This document shows, piece by piece, positions 11,633 through 22,724 of a DNA stretch of 64,000 nt. The stretch comes from Diadophis punctatus similis. Its lineage: Eukaryota > Chordata > Lepidosauria > Squamata > Dipsadidae. The notes beneath the pieces are model-generated. The model was not told where the DNA came from and ran no database searches. It saw nothing but the letters and a program-made list of their open reading frames with translations. The DNA is taken from contig JALIGW010000005.1 of the NCBI GenBank assembly GCA_023053685.1, positions 25,324,001 through 25,388,000 of the forward strand, read 5' to 3'. Position 1 is the first letter of the stretch. Every line of letters starts with the position of its first letter. A program made the translations under genes and the position numbers.

Positions 11633-12300
11633 CTGGGATGGATGTCCACAAGGAGCACAAGGGTCTGCATAGTAATCACATCAATCCTTTTACAGTGAAA
11701 GCGTGCCACCTTCAGCACTTTCAGATATGTGAAACACAAGACTATGAGAGAGAGGAGAAAGCTAAAGGAATGAAAGATTCCTGTGAAAATCATAAACTGG
11801 GTCCTGTCCTCCAGTCTCTTGTTGTACAGGGTGCAAGAGGCATAAAGGTGGTGGAATCCTACCCAAGAAAGAGAAGTTGCCACAATTGGGAAAGATACTG
11901 AGTGTAACCATGTGTAGCTCAGGATGAGAGCAGCATCTCTGTAACGCATCTTGGAATGGTAGTTTAGAGGAAATACCACCGCTATCCACCGGTCAATGCT
12001 GAGAGCTGCCATGCTCAGCATGGAGTTGGTAGTCAAGAAAGTCTCTAAAAACCCCACTATGTGGCAAAGCTGTTCTCCTCCGGGTGGTTTCTTGTAAATG
12101 ATCCCAGCCAGAGTGAGAGGCATGTTCAAAGCAGTCATCAACAAGTTGCAGAAGGTCAGGTTGAGGATAAACAATCCCGGGACTTGCTTGCGGATATCTG
12201 CACTATACAGAAAGCAGATCAGCACCAACACATTGGACAGCAACGATACAAGGATAAGCACCACAATCAAGAAAGCCAGGATCACTTCCCAAATGTTCAT
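11633..12300 (-). CDS. GPR26: GPR26 first coding exon (orphan class A GPCR, TM1 to TM5)
   Basis: Encodes 222 residues plus two bases of a split codon. GPR26 is a constitutively active orphan receptor of the plasma membrane, mainly neuronal, coupled to cAMP signalling (family knowledge). Seen here: TM1 about residues 6-30 with the conserved Asn23 (1.50); TM2 about 42-68 with Asn52 at the usual Asp 2.50, as I recall for mammalian GPR26; Cys79 and Cys156 for the extracellular disulfide; TM3 ending in DRW (103-105) in place of DRY; Trp131 in TM4; TM5 about 168-192 without the usual proline; then an intracellular stretch with KVARFHCKRIDVITMQ. The start ATG (12298-12300) has ACC before it and matches the known N-terminus MN-W; the frame is open upstream to 12414 but that part is Gly-rich and non-conserved. 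The exon ends ..CCCAG and is followed by GTAAGA (11632 downward), a phase 2 donor at the place where mammalian GPR26 exon 1 ends. The paralogue GPR78 fits less well. TM6 and TM7 are not in this exon. Confidence 0.93.
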
Positions 12301-12560
12301 GGTGCCTCCATTCACAGGAGGAACATTTCCAAAACTGCACCCAGCTGGCATCCAGAAAACATGGTGTGAGGCACTCTCACACCCTCCTCCTCCTCCTCCC
12401 CAGCCTGCTCGCACTCCTGCATGCCCTCCGTATTTTTAGAAGAGCTGCAGTCCCTCCACCCCCTGCTGCTGATTCTTTCCACGTCAATGCTTTTTAGAGA
12501 GAGGCACAAAAAGCAATGGGAATGCCCATTAAACTACAAAGGGGGTGGGTTTTTTTTTTA
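12301..12560 (-). promoter_or_regulatory. Probable 5' UTR and core promoter-proximal DNA of GPR26
   Basis: This is the stretch directly upstream of the GPR26 start codon on the minus strand. It contains a CCTCC/GGAGG-rich tract (12388-12402 on the plus strand) and an A/T run (12550-12567). No upstream ATG in good context could be judged decisive; the in-frame ATG at 12412-12414 would add a 38-residue Gly-rich leader not seen in the family. The transcription start is not visible from sequence alone. Confidence 0.5.
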
Positions 12561-12699
12561 AAAAAAACGAACCGTGTGGATCATCCAGAATCAAGGCACA
12601 ACTCTTCTAAAGAAAGCAGAATACTCTGAGCGGCAGGTCTGTCATTATTGGTCCTAATGCTTCTCAGCAGTTCAGCCAGTATATTTGTTTTCTTTTACT

Positions 12700-12780
12700 C
12701 CCTGCTTCCGTCTCTCTCTTTCTCTCTGTCTCTCCCCCCCTTGCTCTCTCTCACTCTCTCTCCCCCGCCCACCTATAAGC
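12700..12780 (-). promoter_or_regulatory. GC box and CT/GA-rich tract upstream of GPR26
   Basis: On the minus strand the sequence reads TATAGGTGGGCGGGGGAGAG: a GC box (Sp/KLF type, 12762-12770) about 465 bases upstream of the start codon, followed by a GA-rich tract (CT-rich on the plus strand, 12712-12762). CT/GA tracts with a GC box are common in TATA-less vertebrate promoters. The role is inferred from position and composition only. Confidence 0.4.
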
Positions 12781-13115
12781 TTTCAGGCTGACTCTAACCT
12801 GCTTTTATGATCACAGATATATCTCCCATTAATGGATTAAAGTGTGCACACTGCTGGTGATTTGCTGGCATGATTGATTCTCCATCATTTTATTTTTATT
12901 TTCCCCCAGTGCACATTTCCTATATCAGTTTCATCCCTTAGAGATTTTGAAACGACCAATCCCAAAGTTCCACACACACACACTCTTTTCACCCACTTCT
13001 GCTGTCTCGTGCAACCTGAAATTAATTTACTCTTCTTTTATTTATGTCAGGTAACTTGATTCCAGCAATGCTAAAGACCGATATGTATTTTTCTTCACTG
13101 TTCCAGCTATTTTCA

Positions 13116-13116
13116 C

Positions 13117-13165
<49 letters not shown>

Positions 13166-13284
13166 TAGATAGATAGATATAGATAGATAGATGATATATA
13201 GATATATAGATATATAGATATATAGATATATAGATATATAGATATATAGATATATAGATATATAGATATATAGATATATATATA
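13116..13284. repeat. Compound microsatellite: (GACA)n, (GATA)n, (GATATATA)n
   Basis: About 12 GACA units (13116-13164) pass into GATA units (13165-13192) and then into about 11 copies of the 8-mer GATATATA (13193-13283). It lies about 0.8-1 kb upstream of the GPR26 start codon. Confidence 0.97.
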
Positions 13285-13584
13285 AATCTGGAGTAAATTT
13301 CAAAGTTCTTTAATGTAAAAGAAAATCCTTTCATCACTAAAGGAGGGGAGGAAACACCATCCAGACTGTCCCAGAGTTTTTGTTTAAGAAAAAAACTTTC
13401 AGTTGCTTAACTCATGCAGAGGAAGATGTATTTACACCCATGGGTGTTCCCAAAGAAATTGGAATCCTTTGTATGAGCATGATTGTAGGGAGAACAAAGG
13501 ACAGATGATACACGAAAGAAATGAGGAGGGAAAGGGACATAAAGTGGAAGGAAAAGTGAGAGTGTGGGTGAGGGTGAGGGTGAG

Positions 13585-13703
13585 AGGAAGGAAGGAAGGA
13601 AGGAAGGAAGGAAGGAAGGAAGGAAGGAAGGAAGGAAGAAAGAAGGAAGGAAGGAAGGAAGGAAGGAAGGAAGGAAGGAAGGAAGGAAGGAAGGAAGGAA
13701 GGA

Positions 13704-13779
<76 letters not shown>

Positions 13780-13780
13780 G
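13585..13780. repeat. Compound (GGAA)n / (GAAA)n microsatellite
   Basis: About 29 GGAA units with one short break (around 13638), switching at about 13703 into about 19 GAAA units. It is a 195-base pure purine strand. ORFs of Lys/Glu/Gly repeats here are artefacts. Confidence 0.97.
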
Positions 13781-14393
13781 GGATATAAGAGACTTGGAGG
13801 GCTCCTGTTGATTCAGACTCTAAGTAGTGATTGATTGGCCCTATAATTTTCTACAATGATGAGGAACTGGTGGCATGATTTTAAATTTTGGAAACTCACA
13901 TTTTCAACATGCTAAGTAAAGGCACTCCATCATTTAGAATTCCAAAGGCATAGGTCTATTCCCCATCCTAATTTCTAGGCTGCTCCTCTCCCACAATTTT
14001 CAGCATTGACTTTGAAAGTTTTAAGCTCCTCCCATGAAAGAGATGTTTGGAAGTTATCTATTCCCCTATCGTACTAATGCTGATGCACCGTTTTGAAGAG
14101 AGAGGGAAAAAACCTTTCAAGAAAGTAACCAAATCCATCTGAATCTATTTCCCCTTTTAGAATTACTGATAAATGTCATGGCCAGGGATATCAAGAAGAT
14201 TTTTTTTAAACAAAAAATGATTATGTAAGAAAAAGAAATCTAGCAAATGTTGATATGGATAAATGAGACTTGCATCTAGGTGATAGACTTATTTGCCAAA
14301 AAGAGAGTTTGTGGACTGCTATTATTATAACAAGAAAGACTGTTAATAAATCTTACATTGGGGAGTATAGGAAGAATATTTCTCAGGCCCCCA

Positions 14394-14466
14394 CTCTCTC
14401 TCTCTCCCTCCCTCCCTCCCTCCCTCCCACACTTCCTCCCACTCTCTGTGTGAATGCATGTGTATT

Positions 14467-14521
<55 letters not shown>

Positions 14522-14580
14522 CAGAGACAGAGACACACACAGAGAGAGAGAGACAGATAGAAAGACAGAGAGGGAGACTG
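14394..14580. repeat. Compound simple repeat: CT/CCCT, TG, GA, CAGAGA blocks
   Basis: CTCTCTCTCC..CCCTCCCTCC (14394-14430), (TG)n (14467-14480), (GA)n (14480-14501), then GACAGA units (14502-14575). Polypyrimidine changes to polypurine within 80 bases, so the tract can fold back on itself. Confidence 0.95.
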
Positions 14581-16109
14581 ACCACAATGGAGAAAAGCTA
14601 TGTGCATCAAGGCTCTGTATATTCACAAGCAAAGAGTAGATGAGCTGTGGTCAAAAAAAACCAGGTAAAGGGGAAATGACTGATCTGAGAATGGAGGGCA
14701 AAGAACTTTCTTATGATTGGCAAGAGAGTTAGGAAACTCTCCTATCGTTCAGCACCAGTCTGCCATGAACCCTGGGGGGAGGGTAAAATGGAGAAGGAAT
14801 GCTTGGAGTAAAGTGAAAGTAATAGACATAAATGTGCCTCTCAGGGACAGTTCTTCAAGGTCACTTCCCTGGGGGAAGAATGCAGCCACAGGACAGCCTA
14901 CACTCAGAGTGATGGTTTCTTTGAAATTGATTGGACAAGGGGGGGGGGAGAGAGAGACCAGCAATGAGATATGCCTTAGAAGGGGGAAATTAGATCTAAG
15001 GATTTGGCGTGCTAACTTCAGTTCTGGCTTTGCTTTACTGTAATCCACTTGACTTTTAGTAAACTATACCTTTGTCAACAAATGGAATCAAGGATCATTC
15101 TTGCTTAAAGGTTCAAGTTGATGCAGGACTGACAAAAGGATATGAGGCGCCCTACAAATGTTTTTTATGATGAAAATGAATTAGAGCCCTATGAGTTTCC
15201 ATTGCGAATCATGAAAATTGCTCTCTTCCAACATTTTTTCCAACCTACATTATTTGAAGATTAAGTCATCTTAGAACTGTTCATTAAAATGCAGGCTAGA
15301 GAGCCTTCTCCAGGCACAACAACAACAACAACAACAACAACAGCAATATTGTAATGCTTTCCTTGAAACTTCAGTTCTTATCTTGAAAGCAGAAACAATA
15401 ACGGCTCACCTCAACCAAGAGCCTTCAATATTAAAGTGATCTGTTTGCTGGGCTATAAGGTTTTCAGAGCACCGAATCAGTGCTGTACGTTTTCTACACT
15501 TTATCTTTTGTCCTTGTGAATTACTAATAACTGCTTATCATTTAAGTTTTGGGTAGGTTTTTTTTTTAATGCTAGGAATGGCTGAAGATGTTTTGCCCTT
15601 TGTTTGTTTGTTTTTTGTCCTTGACTGACGGCTTTTATGAAAGACTTGAAAATCAAATTAATCCAACAACAGCAGCTGCCCACACAAACCTTTGACAAGG
15701 AAATGTTCTGTGGATGGATCTGTGGGGGTGGAAAGCAGAGCTGCTTCCTGTGGACAGTTTCTGAGCATTGTTGGAGCTTTATTCCATATAATTAATGAGG
15801 TATTGAAAGGTGTTCATTTCCAGTTGCGCGATTTATGAACTTAGACTTTCTAAATATAGTCATTGAATACACATAGACATAAAACTGAGCTCTATCAACA
15901 CGGTAGATGTATTGGGTTTTTCTCTTAAGGGACTAGTATTTAAATGATAAATTATCTTCTTCGTTGTCAAACAGGAGAACATGTACAGTTTTATTGCAAA
16001 AGGAAATATGATACTTCCTATGAGGTACAGTATTTTCTTTCTTTCTTAATACCAGTTGTTCAATTTCATACTGTTGTTGTTAAGGAGGAGGAGGAGGAGG
16101 AGGATAGAA

Positions 16110-17003
16110 ACTGCCCTAAAAAGCCTTCAGAAAAGCAACTTTCTGAAGGCTGCCATCTACAGGTTGTTGCTGAAGTGCAGTAAAGGTAGGCCATGGCCAA
16201 TTTACCTCCACACACTTCCTGATTGAAGGATAGGGCAAAACTATCATTTAGGACACAAAAGGGTCAGGCTGTAAGATTTGCCAAAAAAAAATTATTCGAC
16301 TGACCAAATGATAAGAAGACAACATGCCATCTGGAAGAGGAGAGGATCTGGGGTAGGGCAAAAGCAGCAGCTCAAATGGTGGCAGATGTTAGAAGAGGGC
16401 TTAGAGGACAGGTGTGTGCACACGCCATTTGTTTTATATTTGGGCATACTTTCAGAGAATTGAGCAACATTTTATTCCATGCACCCTTATAAGAGACTTG
16501 ATAAGAGGCTTGAACACTCTCTTTAATTTAAACATCAGTTTGGTTTTTAAATTCAGTTTTTTAAATTTAGTTTTAGCAACAATAATGCTGGGCTCTTTGA
16601 AAACAGAGGATTCTTTCTCAGTACTATCTGGAAAGTCCTTTTGATCATACAATAGTAAAAATGTAAAGAAGGCTGGGAGTAGTTTACACAATTTGGGCTT
16701 CCTTCTAAAAGCAAGATAATCAAATGTGTCTTTTTCTTTTCAGTACCCACAAACCTGGGATACTGGATGCCTCAGTGAATATGCCCTGCATAGGAGGAAA
16801 GAAAACTCAAGATGTGAAGTATGTGCTTTTCTGGCCTCTTCCTCTTGGCTATGATAATGTGCTTTCCCTCATACTTCAATCAGGAAAGTGTGTTGGAGGT
16901 GAATTGTGCTGGGCCATAGCCTACCTTTACTGGACCTCAGCAACAATCTGTAGATGGCAGCCTTCAGAAAATTGCTTTGCAAGGCTTTCTAGGGAGAGTT
17001 GAC
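16110..17003. repeat. Long inverted repeat pair (arms about 140 bp, loop about 600 bp)
   Basis: The left arm (16110-16250) and the right arm (16855-17003, reversed) share TTCTGAAGGCTGCCATCTAC, AGTAAAGGTAGGC, ATGGCC, and CTGATTGAAG in the same order, with small indels. The loop holds AT-rich unique DNA. Either two copies of one dispersed repeat landed head to head, or these are the long ends of a DNA transposon. No target duplication was found. Confidence 0.75.
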
Positions 17004-18097
17004 ATGCCAAACATCTGTCAAGTAACTCCCTCCCTTCCCGTTTTCCACACACACACACAGAGGTCTGCTTGAGTAATCTGAAGAGCTGCTTTGAAATATG
17101 GCCTGAACCACGAAGCTCTCAGTGCTTCGTGCCTCTGAATCTTTTTGTCGTTCTTCCTCTTGAAGCTGATTTCCCCCTTGAATCCTTTGTTCCAGCAAAA
17201 AAAAAAATCTCCTCTTCTCTCTCCCACTATATTTCACATCTGGATGCATTTGATGCTTTCCATATTTTATTTCCTCAGCTCACATATGTTTGCACATCAA
17301 GACACACACATTGACACCCTGTACCCAAACATCAAATAGCAGAATACCTTGATTGATATCTCCTGGCCATTTCATATTCCAAAATAGAAAGAAAAAGGCC
17401 AGGTGTTCAGTCTCCCTTGTAATCAAAGCCAAAACAGGCATGAATGAGCAATACCCAGCCATTTCCTAGAACCAGGGGCATTTCCATCGCAGACTTGCTG
17501 GGACAGTTGGAGTTGAACAGATTGCTGAACCTGATTGTGTCATCCATAGCTTTCTCACCAGGGTGCCCTTGAATGTCTGCAGGGAACTTTTAGTTCAGAA
17601 GAAGAAGGAAAGTGGTGTCCAATAAGGACTATAAAGAATCAGTTGTTGAATTAATAGGATACAAAGTTTCTGATTCTGTCCCTTACTAGTTTTCACATCA
17701 AAACGCTTGACGGATCATCTTTGCAAATAAAGACCTATCAAAAAAGAAGACAATTGAAGGAAGACCTGCTGCATGTTCTTTGATTGTCAAGGTATCATAA
17801 TAGGGTCAATCAGTGGTAGATCATTTTATAATTCTCCTCTATGGGTAGAGGCCTTGTTTTGTGTCCCACTGCTTCCTGAAACCACTTTCACCATTCCCTC
17901 TCCTGACCCCTTCCTGTTGAGCCAGACTACCGAGCAATTCCTGATGAATGTTTGTGAAAGACTTTAGCAAAATTCATGCTGTCCCAGTGAGAAGGACAAA
18001 AAGGAAGATGAGCACCAGCCCTCTGATAAAGAAATCCTGAAACAGAGTAGTTTGGAGAAGAATGGAGAAGAAGGACAGGGAATCCACTTTAGGACTT
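17004..18097. other. Unique sequence, nothing recognised
   Basis: Mixed-composition DNA with short ORFs only, none with family resemblance. A short CA run lies at 17048-17060. Confidence 0.4.
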
Positions 18098-18630
18098 TAT
18101 GAGAAGAGCCCTCCACTCCTCTACTCGCAACAGAATACCTTACGCAACCAGACTTGAAATCCTGGGCTTAGAAAGCTTAGAACTACGTCACCTTCGGCAC
18201 AACCTAAGTGTAGCTCATAAAATTATCTGCTACAACGTCCTTCCTGTCAACGACTACTTCAGCTTCAACCACAACAATACACGAGCACACAACAGATACA
18301 AACTCAAAGTGAACCGCTCCAAACTTGACTGTAGAAAATACGACTTTAGCAACAGAGTGGTAAATGCCTGGAACTCACTACCTGACATTGTGGTTTCGTC
18401 ACCAAACCCCCAAAACTTTACCCTTTAGACTGTCCACTGTTGACCTCATCCGATTCCTAAGAGGTCAGTAAGGGGCGTGCATAAGCGCACCAGCGTGCCT
18501 ACCGTCCCTGTCCTAATGTTCCCTTTTATTAGTACCCATCTTATGTATATAAACAATGTTATATCTATGTATATCACGAATACGTACTTGACAAAATAAA
18601 TAAATAAACAAATAAACAAACAAACAAACA
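18098..18630 (+). mobile_element. Non-LTR retrotransposon 3' part (Jockey/CR1-type LINE)
   Basis: Encodes the C-terminal tail of a LINE ORF2 (18099-18425): RLEILGLESLELRHLRHNL, then SNRVVNAWNSLPDIVV, the pattern typical of CR1/Rex-type elements. The 3' UTR follows, with GATTCCTAAGAGGTCAGTAA, and the tail TTGACAAAATAAATAAATAA running into (AAAC)n (18593-18630). It is 5' truncated. The same family is found at 3761-3985 and, reversed, at 52570-53000. Confidence 0.85.
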
Positions 18631-19054
18631 TCTGTTTGGGGGAAAGTGCAGAAGGTGTGACCAGAAGGCATTCCTTCCGAGGAAAAGGAGCACTTAAGTG
18701 AATTGGAAAACAAGTGAGGTTCTGATTTCAGAGGGTGAAATTTTATAAAATGTGAGGGTTGCTTCTAGAAAGCCTCTACCCTATAACTTTCCAGAGTGAA
18801 ATCTATGACATCTGACTACAACTTGCAAATCTTAGCAGTGGAGTAGATAATTCTAGAGGAAGAGAAATCGTAAGATATAAAGAGCTTTATAGTAAATCCA
18901 CACCTTGAATTAAGCCTGCTGGACCAACAACAACAAATGCACTTTCTAGAACACTGTTATGTGAGTTTCTTCTGGCCAGTGCATCCTGATCCCCAAACAC
19001 AAAAACAAGTGATCCAAGGGAAGCTAAGCAAATGACCCAAAATATAACATTGTT

Positions 19055-19846
19055 CAGGTAGTCCTCGACTTGCAACAGTTCATTTAGTGACCAAAGTTAC
19101 AATGGCACTGAAAAAGTGGCTTCTGACCGCTTTTCACACTTACGACCATTGCAGTCTTCCCACAGTCACATGATCAAAATTCAGATGCTTGGTAACTAAC
19201 TCATATTTATGACAGTTGCACTGTCCCGGGTTCATGTGATCACTTTTTGCGACTTTTTAACAGGCAAAGTGAATGGGGAAGCCATATTCACTTAACAATC
19301 ATGTTGCCGCTTTAACAACTGCAGTGATTCATTAAACAACTGTGGCTAGAAAGGTCATAAAATGGGGCAAAATTCATAAACATGTCACTTAACAATCTTA
19401 ACAAACAAACATGTCACCTAACAAATATGTCATTTATGACCAAAACTGAGTAATTTGGGTTCAGTTCAGAGGTGGGTTCTTCCCAGTTCGAACTGGTTCG
19501 CCCAAACTGGTAGTGACCTGCTGGTGACATCACAATGACATCACGGAACCGGTTCAGTCGGTGCCAGTCCGTGGGTGCTGCCATCTTTTTTAAAAAAAAA
19601 TTTGAAATTTTTTTGAATTTATTTTGAATTTATTTTGAATTTATTTTATTTTATTTTATTCTTCTGAGCATGTGCAGAAGCTGAGTTTCCGGCACTGTGC
19701 ATGCAGTCGCCATCTTGTTTTTGGCTTTATTTATTTTTCGGCACTGCACGTGCGCGTCCACACGGTACGGGATGAAGCAAACCGGCAGCGAGGTAAGTTA
19801 GAACCCACCCCTGGTTCAGTTGTGATCATAAGGCGAGGTCTAGTTG
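19055..19846 (+). mobile_element. Tigger-like MITE, copy 3, split by a hAT MITE
   Basis: The 5' part (19055-19466) starts CAGGTAGTCCTCGACTTGCA. The 3' part (19822-19846) resumes with TGTGATCATAAGGCGAGGTC. The gap is the hAT element at 19467-19813. The Tigger-like sequence reads through cleanly when the hAT and one copy of its duplication are skipped. Confidence 0.8.
19467..19813. mobile_element. hAT MITE (CAGAGGTGGGTTC family) nested in Tigger-like copy 3
   Basis: 347 bp with inverted ends CAGAGGTGGGTTC and GAACCCACCCCTG. The perfect 8-bp duplication GTTCAGTT lies at 19459-19466 and 19814-19821. The interior has TGACATCACAATGACATCAC, a TTTTGAATTTA tandem block (19611-19650) and CTTCTGAGCATGTGCAGAAG. 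The reversed relative at 53938-54325 shows the same order. No coding capacity. Confidence 0.93.
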
Positions 19847-19994
19847 TAGATCATGAATTATATGAGTTCTTCTATATGCTGAGAAGTAGTTGTTCATTTA
19901 GGAGATAACCACAACATCAATTATTCAAATTTGGATAATTTATCCTCTATTTTATTGGGACAAGCCCTATCCTTACACACACATATACACACAC

Positions 19995-20213
19995 CAGTGG
20001 TGGGTTGCTACCGGTTCTCTCCGGTTCAGGCGAACCGGTAGCGGTGGTGGTGGGAGTCTCCGCCCACCCACCCGGACATCATCACAGACGAACTGCGCAT
20101 GCGGAGAAGGTTCTGCACATGTGCAAAAGCGCTGCACATGCACAAAGCGCGTGCACACACGTGCACGTTCACAGTTCTGAACCTGTAGCGAAGGTAAGTG
20201 AAACCCATGCCTG
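19995..20213. mobile_element. hAT MITE (CAGTGGTGGGTTGC family)
   Basis: Ends CAGTGGTGGGTTGCTACCGG and AAGTGAAACCCATGCCTG, interior CpG-rich with GCGCATGCGGAGAAG. It sits in a CA-rich stretch, so the target duplication (ACACACAC / ATACACAC) is only approximate. Confidence 0.75.
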
Positions 20214-21084
20214 ATACACACATACACTTAAACAAATGTGTTTTCTTTGTTGTTGAAAATATAGCTGCAGCCAGTACCTGAGTGAAGCACTTTCACTTAT
20301 TTCTGATTCACATACCTGAATAGGAACTTGGAATTATCACATAAGCTTTCTATAACCCAAAGTTTTATGCATGGATTAATCAGTGTAAGTTTAAGAACCA
20401 TAAATAAATATAAATGAGAAGAATAGCAAATAAAAAAAGAACAAAAAATGCAATCATGCCTGCAACATCTGGAATGTAACTTTAGTTCCAAGTCCATTTT
20501 TATTAAGACCAAATAACAAGCAATAAACAAAACAAAATAAAACAGAAAAGAATCTGTGCTTTCTACTTCAAAGTATTATAAAGAAAGACCATGGACAAAT
20601 GCCAGCTGGATGAATAGTTCAGCTTTAGAGCACTTCAAAGAGTTACAATTACAGTAGAAATGGGGAATTTTGGTATCCCAAAAAAAGGCATTTGGGAAAG
20701 CTGTTTTTCTAAAAGCTTGAAGAGCAATTTATAAATACCTATAAATACACATATCAAGAAACTTACATAAAAATAAAGCCCAACAAAAACTGTGGCAAGG
20801 ACTATAGTTAATATTTTTTTTCTAAACAAACAGACTTTCTTAAAATAGCCATAATGGGAGAAAATGACTAATCTGTGTTTTTGCTCTTTCTTTTTCTTCA
20901 TGCTGCTATATTTATCCTTTGCATTACATGGTTACTTCCTTTGTGATGAACAGAGAAAGATGGAATGAGTGGGGGAGAGAAATGCAGCAGTAGAAATAAG
21001 TGGTACATCTTTTTTTCACATTCAGATGAAATGTAAAATTGAGTCCATTTTAATTCATTTTAAACAATTCAGTTTAAAACAGCA
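20214..21084. other. Unique AT-rich sequence, nothing recognised
   Basis: No supported ORF, repeat family or RNA gene seen. Confidence 0.4.
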
Positions 21085-21449
21085 CAGGTAGTCCCTGACT
21101 TATGACAGTTTGTTTAGTGACCATTCAAAGTTACAACGGCATTTTTAAAAAGTGACAGGACCATTTTTTTCACATTTATGACCATTGCAGCATCCCCAAG
21201 GTGATGTGATTTACTTTCGGATGCTTGACAACTGGTTCATAGTTATGACGGTTGCAGTGTCCCAGGGTCATGTGATCATCTTTTGTGTCCTTCTGACAGG
21301 CAAAGTCAATGGAGAAGCCAGATTCATTTAACAACCATTGTTGACTTAACAAATGTGGCAAGAAAAGTCATAAAATGAGCCAAAACTCATTTCTCAATTA
21401 GCAATATAAATTCTGGGCTCAGTTGTGGTGGTAAGCCGAGGACTACCTA
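21085..21449 (+). mobile_element. Tigger-like MITE, copy 4
   Basis: Starts CAGGTAGTCCCTGACTTATG and ends GGTAAGCCGAGGACTACCTA followed by TA. Internal blocks as in copies 1-3, with deletions. Confidence 0.8.
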
Positions 21450-21983
21450 TATTAACTGAAACGGATGGATGCAAAGTTGTTGGGACTTATTTTTGTTATT
21501 CTGCTTTCTCCGGAAAGTTGTTTTCTGCAAATTCAAAATAAGGTAGGTTATATATTTTCCCCATAAATATATTATAGTGTCCCTTTGCCTTTTCTTTGAC
21601 AGATTATATCTTCTATTTCTTCTGTTACATTTTGGTATAAGGATTTTAGCATATGATGTTAGTTATAGGAGTCTTTTAATCTTATATTTCAATATTAAAT
21701 CACTATTCCTCAGAAGCAAACATGAGGTAACCTGGCATCACCTTCTTGTAAAACAGGTTAACATCACAGCCATGTTTTATTCTCTTATACCTTCCAATCA
21801 CACAGTTTACCTTCAATTATTTTTATCTCTACTAGCCTTCCCACACTGAGACAGGCTACTGTTCAGATCTGTCTCCAGCTGACCAATTCAAATGACAGCA
21901 CTCACTGCTTCAGTTACTACAACTTCTGAAAATAAAAACAAAAATGTTTCCCCACTCTAAGAAAACAAATAGTTAACATACCT

Positions 21984-22116
21984 CAGGGGTGTCAAACTGG
22001 CGGCCTGCAGGCCGGATGCGTCAAGTGCAGGCCACGCCCACCCCAGCTCTGTGAAGATGGAAAATGTTACAAAATGTCATGTGACAGCAACGTGACGCCG
22101 GCAGTTTGACACCCGT
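21984..22116. mobile_element. hAT MITE (CAGGGGTGTCAAAC family)
   Basis: 133 bp. Ends CAGGGGTGTCAAACTGGCGG and CCGGCAGTTTGACACCCGTG are inverted. GC-rich interior with GGCCACGCCCACCCC. No clear 8-bp duplication remains. Confidence 0.8.
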
Positions 22117-22550
22117 GGCACACATGTTTAACTGTCTGCATAATTGTCTCCTGTTTCCAGGACTATACTCATTGAAGAACCATGGTCTGTCTGTCTGTCT
22201 CTTTCTCTCTTTCTATTACAGATGATAACTAGTGTTTTGTTTTAGGTCCGCATTTATGAAAGAAGAAGTCAATTGTTACCTCCATATTTCAAACCCATGT
22301 CTGAATTCATTACGAAGGGCTGGCATTTAGAGCAATTTATAGGACTGCACAGAATGAGCATACTATAAATAATTAAAAGGGAATATACTTGGCATGTTGA
22401 TAACCCATATCAAATTGCTTACAAAGCTGATGTCAAGAAGCCGGCTATATGTATTGTGAAGTTTCATTTAAAAATCATTTTAATTAATACTCTTAAGTGG
22501 ACAGCATGAAAGTTCCCTATTTATTTCTTTTATCCATTTTTCCAAGTCTG

Positions 22551-22615
22551 CCTTCCTTCCTTCCTTCCTTCCTTCCTTCCTTCCTTCCTTCCTTCCTTCC
22601 TTCCTTCCTTCCTGT
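22551..22615. repeat. (TTCC)n microsatellite
   Basis: About 15 TTCC units, then a CCCTCCCACC tail. Confidence 0.95.
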
Positions 22616-22724
22616 CTTCCTCCCACCCTCCCACCCTCCCTTCTACCGACTCACAACAAATCCATTGGAAATGTCTATTTTGCTATCCAAATTCATGGAA
22701 ACCTAACACTAACTCCTAACCCAA

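Larger units (their letters stand above)
12860..16080. other. GPR26 5' flank apart from microsatellites: nothing further recognised
   Basis: Outside the listed simple repeats I see no exon or complete transposon. A short (CAA)n array lies at about 15318-15345, a run of nine to ten G at about 14939-14948, and a (GGA)n block at 16083-16103. The ORFs at 14717-15048 on both strands overlap each other and have no family resemblance. Confidence 0.5.

Noticed and set aside
12301..12414. N-terminal extension of the GPR26 frame to an upstream ATG
   Set aside because: Gly-rich, no family counterpart, and the inner ATG has a good context and matches the known N-terminus.
11602..12509. Plus-strand and other-frame ORFs over the GPR26 exon
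   Set aside because: They are shadows of the receptor frame and have no family resemblance.
13403..13834. 143-codon Lys/Glu/Gly-rich ORF
   Set aside because: Translation of GGAA/GAAA microsatellites.
13022..14632. Ile-Tyr-rich and Ser-Leu-rich ORFs on the minus strand
   Set aside because: Translation of compound simple repeats.
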